The notes beneath the pieces are model-generated. The model was not told where the DNA came from. It did not search any database and worked only from the letters and a program-made list of their open reading frames with translations. From Chitinophagaceae bacterium (GTDB lineage Bacteria > Bacteroidota > Bacteroidia > Chitinophagales > Chitinophagaceae): a DNA stretch of 34,770 nt. The stretch covers positions 1-34,770 of the forward strand of contig SCQT01000194.1 of the NCBI GenBank assembly GCA_004322015.1, given 5' to 3'. Shown piece by piece: positions 1 to 9,263 of the stretch. The first letter of the stretch is position 1. Each line of letters starts with the position of its first letter. The position numbers and the translations under genes are program-made.

Positions 1-1
1 G

Positions 2-583
2 ACAAAGGTTTGGTTAAATTCAGCTTCCTCCTTGCATTATCCGGTAGCATTTTCAGGAAAGACAAGAACGGTGGAAATGACAGGAGAAGGATATTTTGAG
101 ATTGCGCCGGATGCTCAAAAACCTTTCATTGTACAAGTCGGGGAAGATGAGAAGATTGAAGTGCTGGGAACGCGGTTTAATGTAAATTCTTATCGGGAAG
201 AAGGTGAAATCAAGACTACACTCCAGGACGGTTCCATCAGGGTAATGGGCGGAGCTAAAAGTGTCATATTAAAGCCAAACGAGATGGCTGGGTTTGACAA
301 AGAAACAGGAGATATGGAGATCGGTAAAGCGAATGTGGACGCAGTAATCGCATGGAAGAACGGTCTTTTTTATTTTGATAATACTAATATTAAAGAAATT
401 ATGGCACAGGTGTCGAGATGGTATAATGTAAAAGTAGTGTATGGCACTAAGGAATTAGACCATAAGATTTACAGTGGTACCTTACCCCGATATAGTGAGG
501 TAAGTGCCTTACTTAAAATGCTGGAGATGACAGGGACCGTTCACTTTAAAACTGATGGGAGGACGATCACGGTAATGAATTAG
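2..583 (+). CDS. FecR-family anti-sigma factor, 3' part only
   Basis: This is the C-terminal 193 residues of a FecR-type transmembrane anti-sigma regulator. The reading frame is open to the left edge, so the real start lies outside the window; the ttg at 32 is only an internal Leu codon. Visible are the FecR beta-rich domain (VEMTGEGYFEIA, then VLGTRFNVNSY) and a C-terminal DUF4974-type domain (NIKEIMAQVSRWYNVKVVY). In this family the periplasmic part senses a TonB-dependent transporter through that transporter's STN domain, and the cytoplasmic N-terminus controls an ECF sigma factor of the FecI type. The next gene is a SusC with an STN domain, the expected partner. The sigma factor gene is probably just left of the window (inference). 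Family call is secure. Confidence 0.93.
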   Translation, partial: TKVWLNSASSLHYPVAFSGKTRTVEMTGEGYFEIAPDAQKPFIVQVGEDEKIEVLGTRFNVNSYREEGEIKTTLQDGSIRVMGGAKSVILKPNEMAGFDKETGDMEIGKANVDAVIAWKNGLFYFDNTNIKEIMAQVSRWYNVKVVYGTKELDHKIYSGTLPRYSEVSALLKMLEMTGTVHFKTDGRTITVMN

Positions 584-667
584 GTAATTAGTTCAAGATC
601 TGTAAATTCTATAAGAATGAAATAAGGTTTATTACAAACAATAATTTAGCAAATAACATTTTTATAA

Positions 668-724
668 GGGTTCCAAAAAAAACCGGAAGTATTAAGGGTA
701 CCTCCGGCACCGTTTGGGGAACCC
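668..724 (+). promoter_or_regulatory. Large imperfect stem-loop in the susC leader region
   Basis: Between fecR and susC there is a nested inverted repeat. The outer arms are GGGTTCC (668-674) and GGAACCC (718-724). The inner arms are CCGGAAGTA (683-691) and TACCTCCGG (699-707), with one A-C mismatch and loop TTAAGGG. No T-run follows, so it does not look like a simple terminator for fecR. It may be an RNA structure in the 5' leader of susCD or a protein-binding palindrome. The structure is seen directly; the role is inference. Confidence 0.45.
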
Positions 725-779
725 AAAACAGGATTATTATTAATCGTTCAGTTCAAACAAACCCAAACAATACAAAAGT

Positions 780-3700
780 ATGAATTTTTATTTTACCGGC
801 AACTCTTTACACTGCTTAAAGAGCCCTTCCTTCAAATTCCTATTGGTTATGAAGTTAACGGTTGTGTTATTGTTAGCTGTCTGTATCCAGGTCAGTGCTA
901 AAGTGGAAGCGCAAACCGTCACTTATAACAAGAAGAATGTAAGCTTTGAGAAGGCCTTGAATGAGATTACAGGGCAGACAGGATATAAGGTTTTGTATAA
1001 TTCTTACATAGTCGGAAGAGTGAGGAAGCTATATCTTAGTTTCGATAAAACTCCTCTGCGACAAGCATTGGATATAATGTTTAAAGGTGCACCGCTTACT
1101 TATTCGATGGTTGGGAATATTATTGTTGTCAGGGAAAGAACGAAAGTAGATCAAAAAGATTCGGCTTCTGAGTTGCTTCAGCTAAAAGAAATACACGGGA
1201 CGGTGGTGGATGCCTCCAATAGGAAGCCTCTTATTGGAGTTACCATACGATTGAAGGGTTCATCGGTTGGTACCACTACAGACATGAATGGTAAGTTTTC
1301 TTTAAATGTTTCAGATAATTCAGTATTACAAATCTCATTTTTAGGATATACATCCGAGGAAATTCCGGTAAATGGGAGGAATAATATTCAGATTAAGCTT
1401 TCTGCATCTACCACTGCATTAAACCAATTGGTCGTCGTTGCCTATGGAACGGTTAAAAAATCTGACTTAACAGGCTCAGTAGCTCAGGTAAGTGGTAAAA
1501 CCCTGGAAGCAACGCCAGTTTTTAATATCGGAGACGCCCTTATAGGTAGAGCTAGTGGCGTTCAAGTTTTGCATAATTCTGCACAGCCTGGCTCGAGAAT
1601 TCAGATTAACATTCGAGGAGGAAACTCAATGATTGGAGATAATGAACCACTATATATCGTGGATGGTTTTCCAGTAACCGGCAGGATTGATTTTTTAAAT
1701 CCTTCTGATATTGAATCTATTAATATTCTGAAAGATGCCTCTGCGACGGCTATTTACGGAGCTAGAGGAGCAAATGGTGTGGTTATTATCACGACTAAGA
1801 CGGGAAAAAGAGTGGAGGGATCGCATATATCTATACAGAGCTACTACGGAATACAGCGTGCTGCCAAGACTTATAAGCTATTAAATGCCAGGCAGTATGC
1901 TATCGTAGCAAATGAATGGCTAACGAATAGTGGTCAGCAACCTTTTTTTAATTTAGATGAAATAAACAATCCCGGCACCAACTGGCAATCTGTTATCTTT
2001 AGCCCTGCTCCCATTCAGAATCACACAATTACTTTTTCTGGGAGTTCCGCAAAATCGAATTATTCTGTTTCAGGAAATTATTTTAAACAAAAAGGTATCA
2101 TCCTAAACTCGGGAGCCCAGAGAGGATCGTTTAGACTTAATCTTAATCATGATATAAAAAGTTGGCTAATCTTATCAACTTTTTTGGATCTTTCGCGAAG
2201 TGATGTGAACTCAGTTCCAGTCAATAACGGGGATCGAGGCAACAATGTATTTTCAGGTGCTTTATCCGCTCCTCCTACAGCGTCAGTTTATGATACAAAC
2301 GGGTTACCGACTCGCATCCAAGACGCTTATCCTTTTACAGACCCTGCTGATCTGAAGAATCCACTTCTATGGAGCAAACCTTATAAGAATGAAACGTTAT
2401 CTAATACAATTTTATTCAATAATGCATTAAACTTTAACTTGACTAAGAATCTGACATTTACGGAACGATTAGGACTTGAATATGATAACTCTGTTGTTTC
2501 TACATATACTCCAATTATTTATCAGGGAGACAAAGGTTCTGCGTCTTCGGGAAGCACTTTTTCGAATTCATTCCTTAATGAGAACTTATTGACTTATAAT
2601 AAGGATTTCGATAATGATCATATAGATCTGCTTGGTGGGTTTACCTATCAAAACTTTAATAGCAGAAGTACTAATATATCAGTTTCCAGCTTCTCAAATA
2701 ATCTAACCCAGGATTTTAATCTTGGAGCGGCGCAAACAGATAACCCCCCTTCTTCGGGCATTTCTCAATGGAAATTGGCTTCTTGGCTGGGGAGGGCGAA
2801 TTACGGTGTACGGGATAAATATTTTATAACTGCTACAGCAAGAGCAGATGGTTCTTCGAGGTTTGGTAAAAATAATAAGTGGGGATTTTTCCCGTCAGGC
2901 GCATTGGCTTGGCGTATATCACAAGAATCATTTATGAAAAAAATTCACTTTATAAATGAACTTAAATTAAGAGTAAGCTATGGAATAATTGGTAATACCG
3001 CTATTTCGCCTTACCAGTCTTTATCTATAATATCTCCTGTAAGGTATATTTATCAGGGGAACAGTGAGTCCATTGGGTACGCCCCAACCTCTATGGCTAA
3101 TCCGGATTTAAAGTGGGAAACAACCAACGAGGGAGACATCGGGCTGGATTTGAGTATATTGAATGGTCGTTTGGAGTTCACTTTCGATTACTATAACAAG
3201 AAAACTCATAATCTTTTAGCTTCTGTACCACTGCCGCCCTCAGTCGGTTATGGATTTGTGTTAGAAAATATTGGACAAATTCAAAATCAGGGGTTAGAAT
3301 TCAGTCTGAATGCAGATATTCTCACTCAAGGAGTTAAATGGAATATTGCAGCGCAATTATCAACGAATAAAAATAAGGTACTTGAACTTGCAGGTGGGAG
3401 TGACATTGTTTCCTCTGGTGTTCTTTCCGGATTGCCTGGTTATAACCTTGCAAGGGTAGGGGAGCCTTTAGGTGTTTTTTATGGTTATTTAGAAGATGGT
3501 TTAGATAACAATGGACAGATAAAATACGTAGATGTTAATAAAGATGGCAGAATTAGCCCATTGGACCGTGTTATATTAGGGAGTCCCTATCCGAAGTTAA
3601 CTTTTGGATTTAACTCGGATCTTTCATATAAAAACTTCGACTTATCTTTTTTCATTCAAGGTACATACGGAAATGATATATTTTGGAGAACGGCGTATAC

Positions 3701-4112
3701 AAATTTAAATTCTTTCCAAAGAGGGGATAATCAGCTCGAGGCTTTATTCGGTAATTATTGGACTCCCCAAAAGCCTAATTTACATGCTAAATATCCCAAA
3801 ATTAGCCCGCTTACTCAAATGCAGCCGTCGGATAGATTCATTAAGAATGGGAGTTATCTTAGGATGAAATCCATTCAACTATCTTACACTATACCTTTTA
3901 AGAGAATGAAAATATCGTGGGTAAATCAAGTGAGTATATATGTAAAGGCTAATAACTTATTTACGCTTACTAAATATCCTGGACTTGATCCTGAAGTTAA
4001 TACCATGGGGACAGATTCTCAAGATATTGGTAACAGGCTGGTAATAGGTACAGATGAAACAGGTTATCCCAATGCCAGAATATTTGGAGCTGGAATACAA
4101 TTAAACTTCTAA
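780..4112 (+). CDS. SusC/RagA-family TonB-linked outer membrane transporter with STN domain
   Basis: This is an outer membrane TonB-dependent transporter that should import an oligosaccharide or glycoside together with the SusD protein downstream. The 1110 residues hold, in order: a signal peptide (core MKLTVVLLLAVCIQVSA, about 24-45); an STN (secretin/TonB short N-terminal) domain (about 50-120); a carboxypeptidase-regulatory-like domain (about 135-210, ending SFLGYTSEEIPV); the plug domain, with YIVDGFPV and the SusC signature DASATAIYGARGANGVVIITTK; and a long beta-barrel ending in Phe (GAGIQLNF). The STN domain marks it as a transporter that signals to a FecR/FecI pair, in agreement with the upstream fecR. 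SusD starts 18 bp after the stop. The gene is visibly AT-rich. The start at 780 leaves a long n-region; the Met at residue 24 is an alternative. Confidence 0.96.
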   Translation: MNFYFTGNSLHCLKSPSFKFLLVMKLTVVLLLAVCIQVSAKVEAQTVTYNKKNVSFEKALNEITGQTGYKVLYNSYIVGRVRKLYLSFDKTPLRQALDIMFKGAPLTYSMVGNIIVVRERTKVDQKDSASELLQLKEIHGTVVDASNRKPLIGVTIRLKGSSVGTTTDMNGKFSLNVSDNSVLQISFLGYTSEEIPVNGRNNIQIKLSASTTALNQLVVVAYGTVKKSDLTGSVAQVSGKTLEATPVFNIGDALIGRASGVQVLHNSAQPGSRIQINIRGGNSMIGDNEPLYIVDGFPVTGRIDFLNPSDIESINILKDASATAIYGARGANGVVIITTKTGKRVEGSHISIQSYYGIQRAAKTYKLLNARQYAIVANEWLTNSGQQPFFNLDEINNPGTNWQSVIFSPAPIQNHTITFSGSSAKSNYSVSGNYFKQKGIILNSGAQRGSFRLNLNHDIKSWLILSTFLDLSRSDVNSVPVNNGDRGNNVFSGALSAPPTASVYDTNGLPTRIQDAYPFTDPADLKNPLLWSKPYKNETLSNTILFNNALNFNLTKNLTFTERLGLEYDNSVVSTYTPIIYQGDKGSASSGSTFSNSFLNENLLTYNKDFDNDHIDLLGGFTYQNFNSRSTNISVSSFSNNLTQDFNLGAAQTDNPPSSGISQWKLASWLGRANYGVRDKYFITATARADGSSRFGKNNKWGFFPSGALAWRISQESFMKKIHFINELKLRVSYGIIGNTAISPYQSLSIISPVRYIYQGNSESIGYAPTSMANPDLKWETTNEGDIGLDLSILNGRLEFTFDYYNKKTHNLLASVPLPPSVGYGFVLENIGQIQNQGLEFSLNADILTQGVKWNIAAQLSTNKNKVLELAGGSDIVSSGVLSGLPGYNLARVGEPLGVFYGYLEDGLDNNGQIKYVDVNKDGRISPLDRVILGSPYPKLTFGFNSDLSYKNFDLSFFIQGTYGNDIFWRTAYTNLNSFQRGDNQLEALFGNYWTPQKPNLHAKYPKISPLTQMQPSDRFIKNGSYLRMKSIQLSYTIPFKRMKISWVNQVSIYVKANNLFTLTKYPGLDPEVNTMGTDSQDIGNRLVIGTDETGYPNARIFGAGIQLNF

Positions 4113-4130
4113 GACACAAAAGTTAAAATA

Positions 4131-5579
4131 ATGAAAAAGATTTTTGTATTTTTCCTATTCGTTGCAGGGTTTTCTTCCTGTAAGAAAGTTCTGCAGGAGA
4201 TTCCCCAGAGCTTTATTACCAGCTCAAACTTTTATAAAAATGAGTCAGATGCAGAATCTGCCATAACAGGAGTCTATTCTTCCTTGGGAGATAATTACGG
4301 AATAACATACTGGCTGCTTTTAGTGAACCAAGCTGATTATGAAAATGGAAGAGGGTCGCAAGCTCCAATTTCAGATTTTAGTCATATATTAAACCCGACC
4401 AATATTGAACGGGTGGCAGCAGTTTGGAGTTCATTTTACCGAACTGTTAATAGAGCTAACACCGTCATTAATAATGTACCTAAAATCAATATGGATCCGA
4501 CAATTAAAAATAGAATTTTGGCAGAAGCACATTTTTTGAGGGCAATGGCATATTTTGACCTGGTAAGAGGATGGGGGGCGGTCCCTATTAAAACGAAAGA
4601 AAGTAATAATATAAGCGCAGTAGCAAGCCCGCGAGCTCCGGTAGATTCTGTTTATGCGTTGATCATAAGCGATGCCAAGATTGCAGAATCCGGACTACCC
4701 CAATCCGTTGGAGCGGCTACCGGAACAGCATCCGAGCGGGCCGCCAAGATGCTTTTGGCGGAGGTATATTTGACCCGGGAAGATTGGAGCCAGGCAGCCA
4801 AAGAGGCAGATGATGTCATTAATAGTGGGCAATATTCTCTTGTTCAAGTGCACACATCAAGTGATTTTTACAAAATATTTGCTACTGATACCAACCCTGA
4901 AGACATATTTTCGATACATTATTCACCAACTTCACAATCACAGTTGCCGCAATATTTATCAAGGCCAAATACTCCCCCCTATAATTATAGTAGTTCGGGA
5001 GTTTTTGCCTGGTTGCCAAATATGAATTCTTTTATTGGTAAAAGTTGGAATAACCAGGATCTTCGAAAGTCTTTTAATTTATATACGAAATATATTGGCC
5101 CAAATGGAGATTCCGTTTCACTGCCCTCAACCGTGCCAGTTCTCTTTGGTAAGTTTATTACAGATCCACAAGGGTTTAGCTCATATAGCGCTCCTATTTT
5201 CCGCTATACTGAAGCATTCTTAATTTATGCAGAGGCGGCTTGCATGGCTAATGGGGGGCCCACGTCTTTAGCATTAGAAAGATTAAATATGATTAAACGG
5301 AGGGCTTATGGTTACGATCCATCACAGCCATCTCCGGTAGATTACTCACAAGGACTAAGCGAAACTCAATTCCGTGACTCAGTTTTAAAAGAAAGAGCTT
5401 ATTCATTTATTGTAGAGGGGAAACGCTGGTGGGATTTAGTGCGTACACACACGGCCGCTCACGCAATGGCGGCAGTTGGAAAAACCTTCAATAATGCGAG
5501 ACTTCTTTGGCCCATACCACTGGAAGAAATTCAGAGTAACCCGGATATTACTGAAAAGGATCAAAACCCCGGGTATTAA
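4131..5579 (+). CDS. SusD/RagB-family nutrient-binding outer membrane lipoprotein
   Basis: This is the surface lipoprotein that forms the lid of the SusC transporter and binds the substrate. A lipoprotein signal peptide ends at GFSSC, with lipid-modified Cys17, followed by the family-typical KKVLQEIPQSF. SusD-like landmarks are the N-terminal ITSSNFYKNESDAESAITGVY, the TPR-like helices around AEAHFLRAMAYFDLVRGWG, the C-terminal RDSVLKERAYSFIVEGKRWWDLVR, and the end LLWPIPLEEIQSNPDITEKDQNPGY. At 482 residues it has normal length. It is co-directional with and close to susC, so the pair is almost certainly co-transcribed. The sequence does not tell which glycan is bound. Confidence 0.96.
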   Translation: MKKIFVFFLFVAGFSSCKKVLQEIPQSFITSSNFYKNESDAESAITGVYSSLGDNYGITYWLLLVNQADYENGRGSQAPISDFSHILNPTNIERVAAVWSSFYRTVNRANTVINNVPKINMDPTIKNRILAEAHFLRAMAYFDLVRGWGAVPIKTKESNNISAVASPRAPVDSVYALIISDAKIAESGLPQSVGAATGTASERAAKMLLAEVYLTREDWSQAAKEADDVINSGQYSLVQVHTSSDFYKIFATDTNPEDIFSIHYSPTSQSQLPQYLSRPNTPPYNYSSSGVFAWLPNMNSFIGKSWNNQDLRKSFNLYTKYIGPNGDSVSLPSTVPVLFGKFITDPQGFSSYSAPIFRYTEAFLIYAEAACMANGGPTSLALERLNMIKRRAYGYDPSQPSPVDYSQGLSETQFRDSVLKERAYSFIVEGKRWWDLVRTHTAAHAMAAVGKTFNNARLLWPIPLEEIQSNPDITEKDQNPGY

Positions 5580-5646
5580 ATATGAAGAATAATTTGCTGA
5601 TTTTAGGGTAAAACACAACTTCTAATTATTAAATTGAATTTCATTT

Positions 5647-7311
5647 ATGAAAAAAGTAAGTATTTTGTTAGTTATAGTATTAAGCATTGCTTCAGTATAT
5701 AATGTTAGGGGGCAAAGTATAAAAAAATATGATGTGGTAATTTATGGTGGAACTTCTGCAGGGGTAATGGCTGCGCTAGCAGTGGCCAAGATGGGAGAAT
5801 CGGTGGTTTTACTTACTCCCCAAAAACATGTGGGTGGCATTACAACTAGTGGGCTGGGGTGGACGGATAAACCTTATAAAGACGGGGAGAATAACTTAAT
5901 AGGCGGACTGACGCGAGATTTTTATTTGCAGGTTTATGATTATTATAAAAATGCGAATGCCTGGCAGGAAGAGAGTAGGGATGAATATGTAAATAGGGTA
6001 GCAAATACAAGCCATAAAGTTGCCGATGGATTAATGTGGACATTTGAACCACATGTAGCAGAAGATATATTCGATACTTTTTTGAAAAACGCTCATGTAA
6101 CAGTATTGCTAAATACAAAATTAAATCGTAAAACTGGTGTAAACATGGTCAATGGCCATATCAACTCAATTACAATGCTTAATGGAGACCAATTTAGAGG
6201 CAAAGTATTCATAGATGCAACTTATACCGGAGATTTAATGGCTGCCGCAGGAGTTTCCTTTACGATGGGAAGAGAATCTAACTGTAAATATGGAGAAACT
6301 TTAGATGGAATCGAAACTGCCTTGACCCGTTCTCATCAATTCCCGAGAGGAGTCAGCCCTTATAAAATAGAAAACGACCCATCCAGTAGCCTTTTACCAA
6401 ATATTGATCCTAACCAAGGCGGTGCTGATGGCTCTGGAGATAACAAGGTGCAGTCCTTTAACTATAGAATCTGTTTAACGGATGCTCCTAATAATCAAAT
6501 GCCTATTACAAGACCTAACGAATATGATTCCAGCCAATATGAATTGTTGGTTCGCCTTTTTAAAGCACAGCCTAAAAAGCGATCATTATTTGATTATTTT
6601 ATTTGGAGTCCCATGCCTAATCGAAAAACTGATATCAACAACTTAGGAGCTTTCTCTACTGATTTAATAGGAATGAATGATCATTTTATTGAAGCGGACT
6701 ATAAAAAACGGACATTACTCCTTCAAAAGTATGAAAGCTACACAAAAGGACTGTTATATTTTATGGGGCACGATCCGAGAGTTCCACAGAGCATTAGGGA
6801 TGAAATGTTAAAGTGGGGGTATCCAAAAGATGAGTTTCAGCCTAATAATTATTGGCCTTACGAATTGTACATACGCGAGGGGCGGAGGATGATAAGCAAT
6901 TTTGTAATGACACAGCAATATATACAGCGTGTAAAGGATGCATCCGATCCCATCGCGATTGGATATTATAATATGGATAGCCACAATACTCAGCGTTATG
7001 TTACCCCGGAAGGAGATGTTCAAAATGAAGGAGATGTTGAAGTTTACCCTGGAGGACCTTATTTGATTCCTTATGGAACCATAATCCCCAAGTTATCTGA
7101 ATGTACTAATTTATTAGTTCCTGTTTGTTTATCTGCTTCCCATATAGCCTATAGTTCTATCAGAATGGAACCTGTTTTTATGGAGATTGGTCAAGCGGCT
7201 GGAACAGCTGCTGCCCTTGCTGCAAAAAGCAGTAAGGCAGTTCAGGAAATTAATTATCCTAAATTAAGAAAGCTGTTATTAGACGACGGACAAATACTAT
7301 CAGTTCAATAA
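5647..7311 (+). CDS. Secreted FAD-dependent oxidoreductase (FAD_oxidored family), first copy
   Basis: A 554-residue FAD-dependent oxidoreductase with a signal peptide (MKKVSILLVIVLSIASVYNVRGQ), so probably periplasmic. A Rossmann-type FAD-binding segment follows directly: VVIYGGTSAGVMAALAVAKMG, then the family-typical HVGGITTSGLGWTD. A GxxxDATYTGDLMAAAGVSF segment and a C-terminal FMEIGQAAGTAAALA complete the fold. Enzymes of this group are common in Bacteroidota carbohydrate loci, but most have no assigned substrate. It lies 67 bp after susD and is as AT-rich as susCD. A distant second member of the same broad family is encoded at 9264-11009; the two differ clearly in sequence and are not a recent duplication. 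The family call is firm; the substrate is unknown. Confidence 0.85.
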   Translation: MKKVSILLVIVLSIASVYNVRGQSIKKYDVVIYGGTSAGVMAALAVAKMGESVVLLTPQKHVGGITTSGLGWTDKPYKDGENNLIGGLTRDFYLQVYDYYKNANAWQEESRDEYVNRVANTSHKVADGLMWTFEPHVAEDIFDTFLKNAHVTVLLNTKLNRKTGVNMVNGHINSITMLNGDQFRGKVFIDATYTGDLMAAAGVSFTMGRESNCKYGETLDGIETALTRSHQFPRGVSPYKIENDPSSSLLPNIDPNQGGADGSGDNKVQSFNYRICLTDAPNNQMPITRPNEYDSSQYELLVRLFKAQPKKRSLFDYFIWSPMPNRKTDINNLGAFSTDLIGMNDHFIEADYKKRTLLLQKYESYTKGLLYFMGHDPRVPQSIRDEMLKWGYPKDEFQPNNYWPYELYIREGRRMISNFVMTQQYIQRVKDASDPIAIGYYNMDSHNTQRYVTPEGDVQNEGDVEVYPGGPYLIPYGTIIPKLSECTNLLVPVCLSASHIAYSSIRMEPVFMEIGQAAGTAAALAAKSSKAVQEINYPKLRKLLLDDGQILSVQ

Positions 7312-7322
7312 TAGATTTTAGC

Positions 7323-7388
7323 TTCGATGCGAATGGAATGTTATCCAATAAATATAAATTAAAAATATTAACATCCATTCAATTCGAA
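7323..7388 (+). other. Intercistronic stem-loop between the first FAD oxidoreductase and the transporter pair
   Basis: The 117-bp gap contains a long inverted repeat: GAATGGAATGTTA (7331-7343) against TAACATCCATTC (7369-7380), pairing over 12 bp with one bulged base and an AT-rich 25-nt loop. TCGA segments further out can pair as well. No T-run follows. It may stabilise or separate the transcript segments around it. The structure is seen; the function is inference. Confidence 0.45.
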
Positions 7389-7428
7389 ACCCTACAGGCT
7401 TTCATTTAAAGAGAATTATTTTTAACAA

Positions 7429-7671
7429 ATGCAGGATCCAAATGCCCCTTATCACTCAACCTCTCAAGAGAGCAGCCGAATGAGGAAGTCCGGCCGCGGG
7501 AAATGGTGGTACCTCTTACTGCTTCTGCCATTAGCGGGGCTTTTATACCCACCGTTTTATGCACATATATACCCTATGTTGTTCGGGGTGCCTTTTTTTA
7601 TTTGGTATCAGTTTGCGTGGATTTTTGGTGGTATTGTGACCACCCTGATTGTGTCTAAATTGACTGATTAA
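7429..7671 (+). CDS. DUF3311-type small membrane protein, partner of the symporter
   Basis: An 80-residue protein with two membrane segments (about 27-50 and 54-78; WWYLLLLLPLAGLLYPPFY and PFFIWYQFAWIFGGIVTTLIV). This matches the DUF3311 type of small protein, which is typically encoded directly before sodium:solute symporters of the MctP type, much like the small subunit of other symporters in that superfamily. The symporter starts 13 bp after the stop, which supports the pairing. The N-terminal 20 residues are polar and Ser/Arg-rich. The molecular role of DUF3311 proteins is not settled. Confidence 0.8.
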   Translation: MQDPNAPYHSTSQESSRMRKSGRGKWWYLLLLLPLAGLLYPPFYAHIYPMLFGVPFFIWYQFAWIFGGIVTTLIVSKLTD

Positions 7672-7684
7672 AAGAACAATAAAA

Positions 7685-9163
7685 ATGATCCATTGGGAAT
7701 CACTATTTGTTTTCATTTTTTTATTCCTCATAGTCGGAGTAATCGGTATCTATGCCTGGCGTTGGCGTAAGGGAGATTCGGACAATTTGAGTGAATGGGG
7801 GTTGGGCGGACGTAATTTTGGAATTGTAGTATCTTGGTTTCTTATAGGCGGAGACCTGTATACCGCCTACACGCTTATCGCAGTTCCAGCTTTGGTATTC
7901 GGTAAAGGCGCGATAGGGTTATTTGCTTTGCCATATACGATTGTTGTCTATCCTCTGATGCTATTAGTTATGCCCCGTTTATGGCAGATTGCCAAAGAGC
8001 GTGGTCACGTTACGCCATCAGATTATGTTAAAGACCGTTTCAATAGTCGTACTCTGGCATTGTTGGTGGCGATTACCGGAATCATAGCCATTATACCCTA
8101 CGCTGCCTTGCAGATGTATGGCATTGAAGTAGTCCTAGCCTATATGGGCGTACCGGCAAAGGGAGCACTAATAGTTGGGTTTGTTATTTTGGCTATTTTC
8201 ACCTACATAAGTGGGCTTAGGGCACCGGCACTAATCTCACTGGTCAAAGATACATTGATCTACTCTACATTCATCGTGGCAGTAATTTATATTCCAATCA
8301 AACTTGGTGGCTATGGGTCACTATTTGCTCATATTTCGCCTTCAAAGCTGATTTTGCCAGCCAGTCAATACTCAGCCTATTCATCTCTATTTTTGGGCTC
8401 AGCGTTGGCTTTGTTTCTTTATCCCCACGCGATTACTGCTGTGATGAGTTCGAAGAGCAGGAAAGTCGTGAAGACTAATATGTCTATATTGCCTATCTAT
8501 ACCTTTCTCCTGGGCTTAATAGCGCTGCTGGGATATATGGCAATTGCGATCGGGCTTAAAGCTACCGGCGCCTATGGCGCCAATGGAATCGTACCTGAGT
8601 TGTTCTTGCGCATATTCCCCCCATCATTTGTTGGTTATGCCTTCGCAGCAATAGCCATTGGCGCTCTGGTGCCGGCCTCTATCATGGGGATTGCCGCTGG
8701 CAATCTGTTCAGTCGTAATATTTATCAGGAGTTTTTCCGGCCGAAAGCCTCCGCAAGGAAAGGTACATCGGTTGCCAAGATTGTGGCAGTTATGGTCATG
8801 GTGGCGGCATTGCTTTTCATCATCACTTCACCGGCTAAATTTGTGATTAATTTCCAGCTTGCCGGCGGAACTTGGATGTTACAAGCATTGCCGGCAATAT
8901 TTCTAGCTTTATTCATACCCTGGCTTGATAAGCGAGCGGTTGTCGCCGGCTGGGCCGTGGGTATTGGTTGGGGTACTTATCAGTTGATACAGGAGGGCTT
9001 CAGCAGTTCGTTACATAGCCTCAGCGTTTTGGGCGGTCTTACTGTCTATATCGGCTTATCTGCGTTAGTAGCCAATGTCATTGTCGTTTTCATTGGGACC
9101 GCATTTATAAGGCTGCTTGGAGTCAAGCAATCCTATAAGTCCTTAACTAATACAACTGATTAA
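7685..9163 (+). CDS. Sodium:solute symporter family protein (MctP-like)
   Basis: A 492-residue inner membrane symporter of the sodium:solute symporter (SSS) superfamily with about 13 hydrophobic helices. SSS landmarks are LSEWGLGGRNFGIVVSWFLIGGDLYTAYTLIAVPALVFGKG near the N-terminus (split here only by reading, it is continuous at residues 35-75) and ALVPASIMGIAAGNLFSRNIYQEF near residue 330. Together with the upstream DUF3311 protein it resembles MctP-type carriers, which move monocarboxylates and similar small acids. In this locus it would bring an oxidised sugar, sugar acid or cyclitol across the inner membrane (inference). Its base composition is noticeably richer in G+C than susCD and the first FAD oxidoreductase, so it may have a different origin. 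The stop is followed by a 100-bp gap. Confidence 0.88.
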   Translation: MIHWESLFVFIFLFLIVGVIGIYAWRWRKGDSDNLSEWGLGGRNFGIVVSWFLIGGDLYTAYTLIAVPALVFGKGAIGLFALPYTIVVYPLMLLVMPRLWQIAKERGHVTPSDYVKDRFNSRTLALLVAITGIIAIIPYAALQMYGIEVVLAYMGVPAKGALIVGFVILAIFTYISGLRAPALISLVKDTLIYSTFIVAVIYIPIKLGGYGSLFAHISPSKLILPASQYSAYSSLFLGSALALFLYPHAITAVMSSKSRKVVKTNMSILPIYTFLLGLIALLGYMAIAIGLKATGAYGANGIVPELFLRIFPPSFVGYAFAAIAIGALVPASIMGIAAGNLFSRNIYQEFFRPKASARKGTSVAKIVAVMVMVAALLFIITSPAKFVINFQLAGGTWMLQALPAIFLALFIPWLDKRAVVAGWAVGIGWGTYQLIQEGFSSSLHSLSVLGGLTVYIGLSALVANVIVVFIGTAFIRLLGVKQSYKSLTNTTD

Positions 9164-9263
9164 TGATTGTTGAATGGATAAAAGAAAACTAATTTTTTAC
9201 TTGCAAAGAAAAGAAGCGTATGAATAGATTAAATTTCTCATTATTGAAGATAAAGAATCTTTT

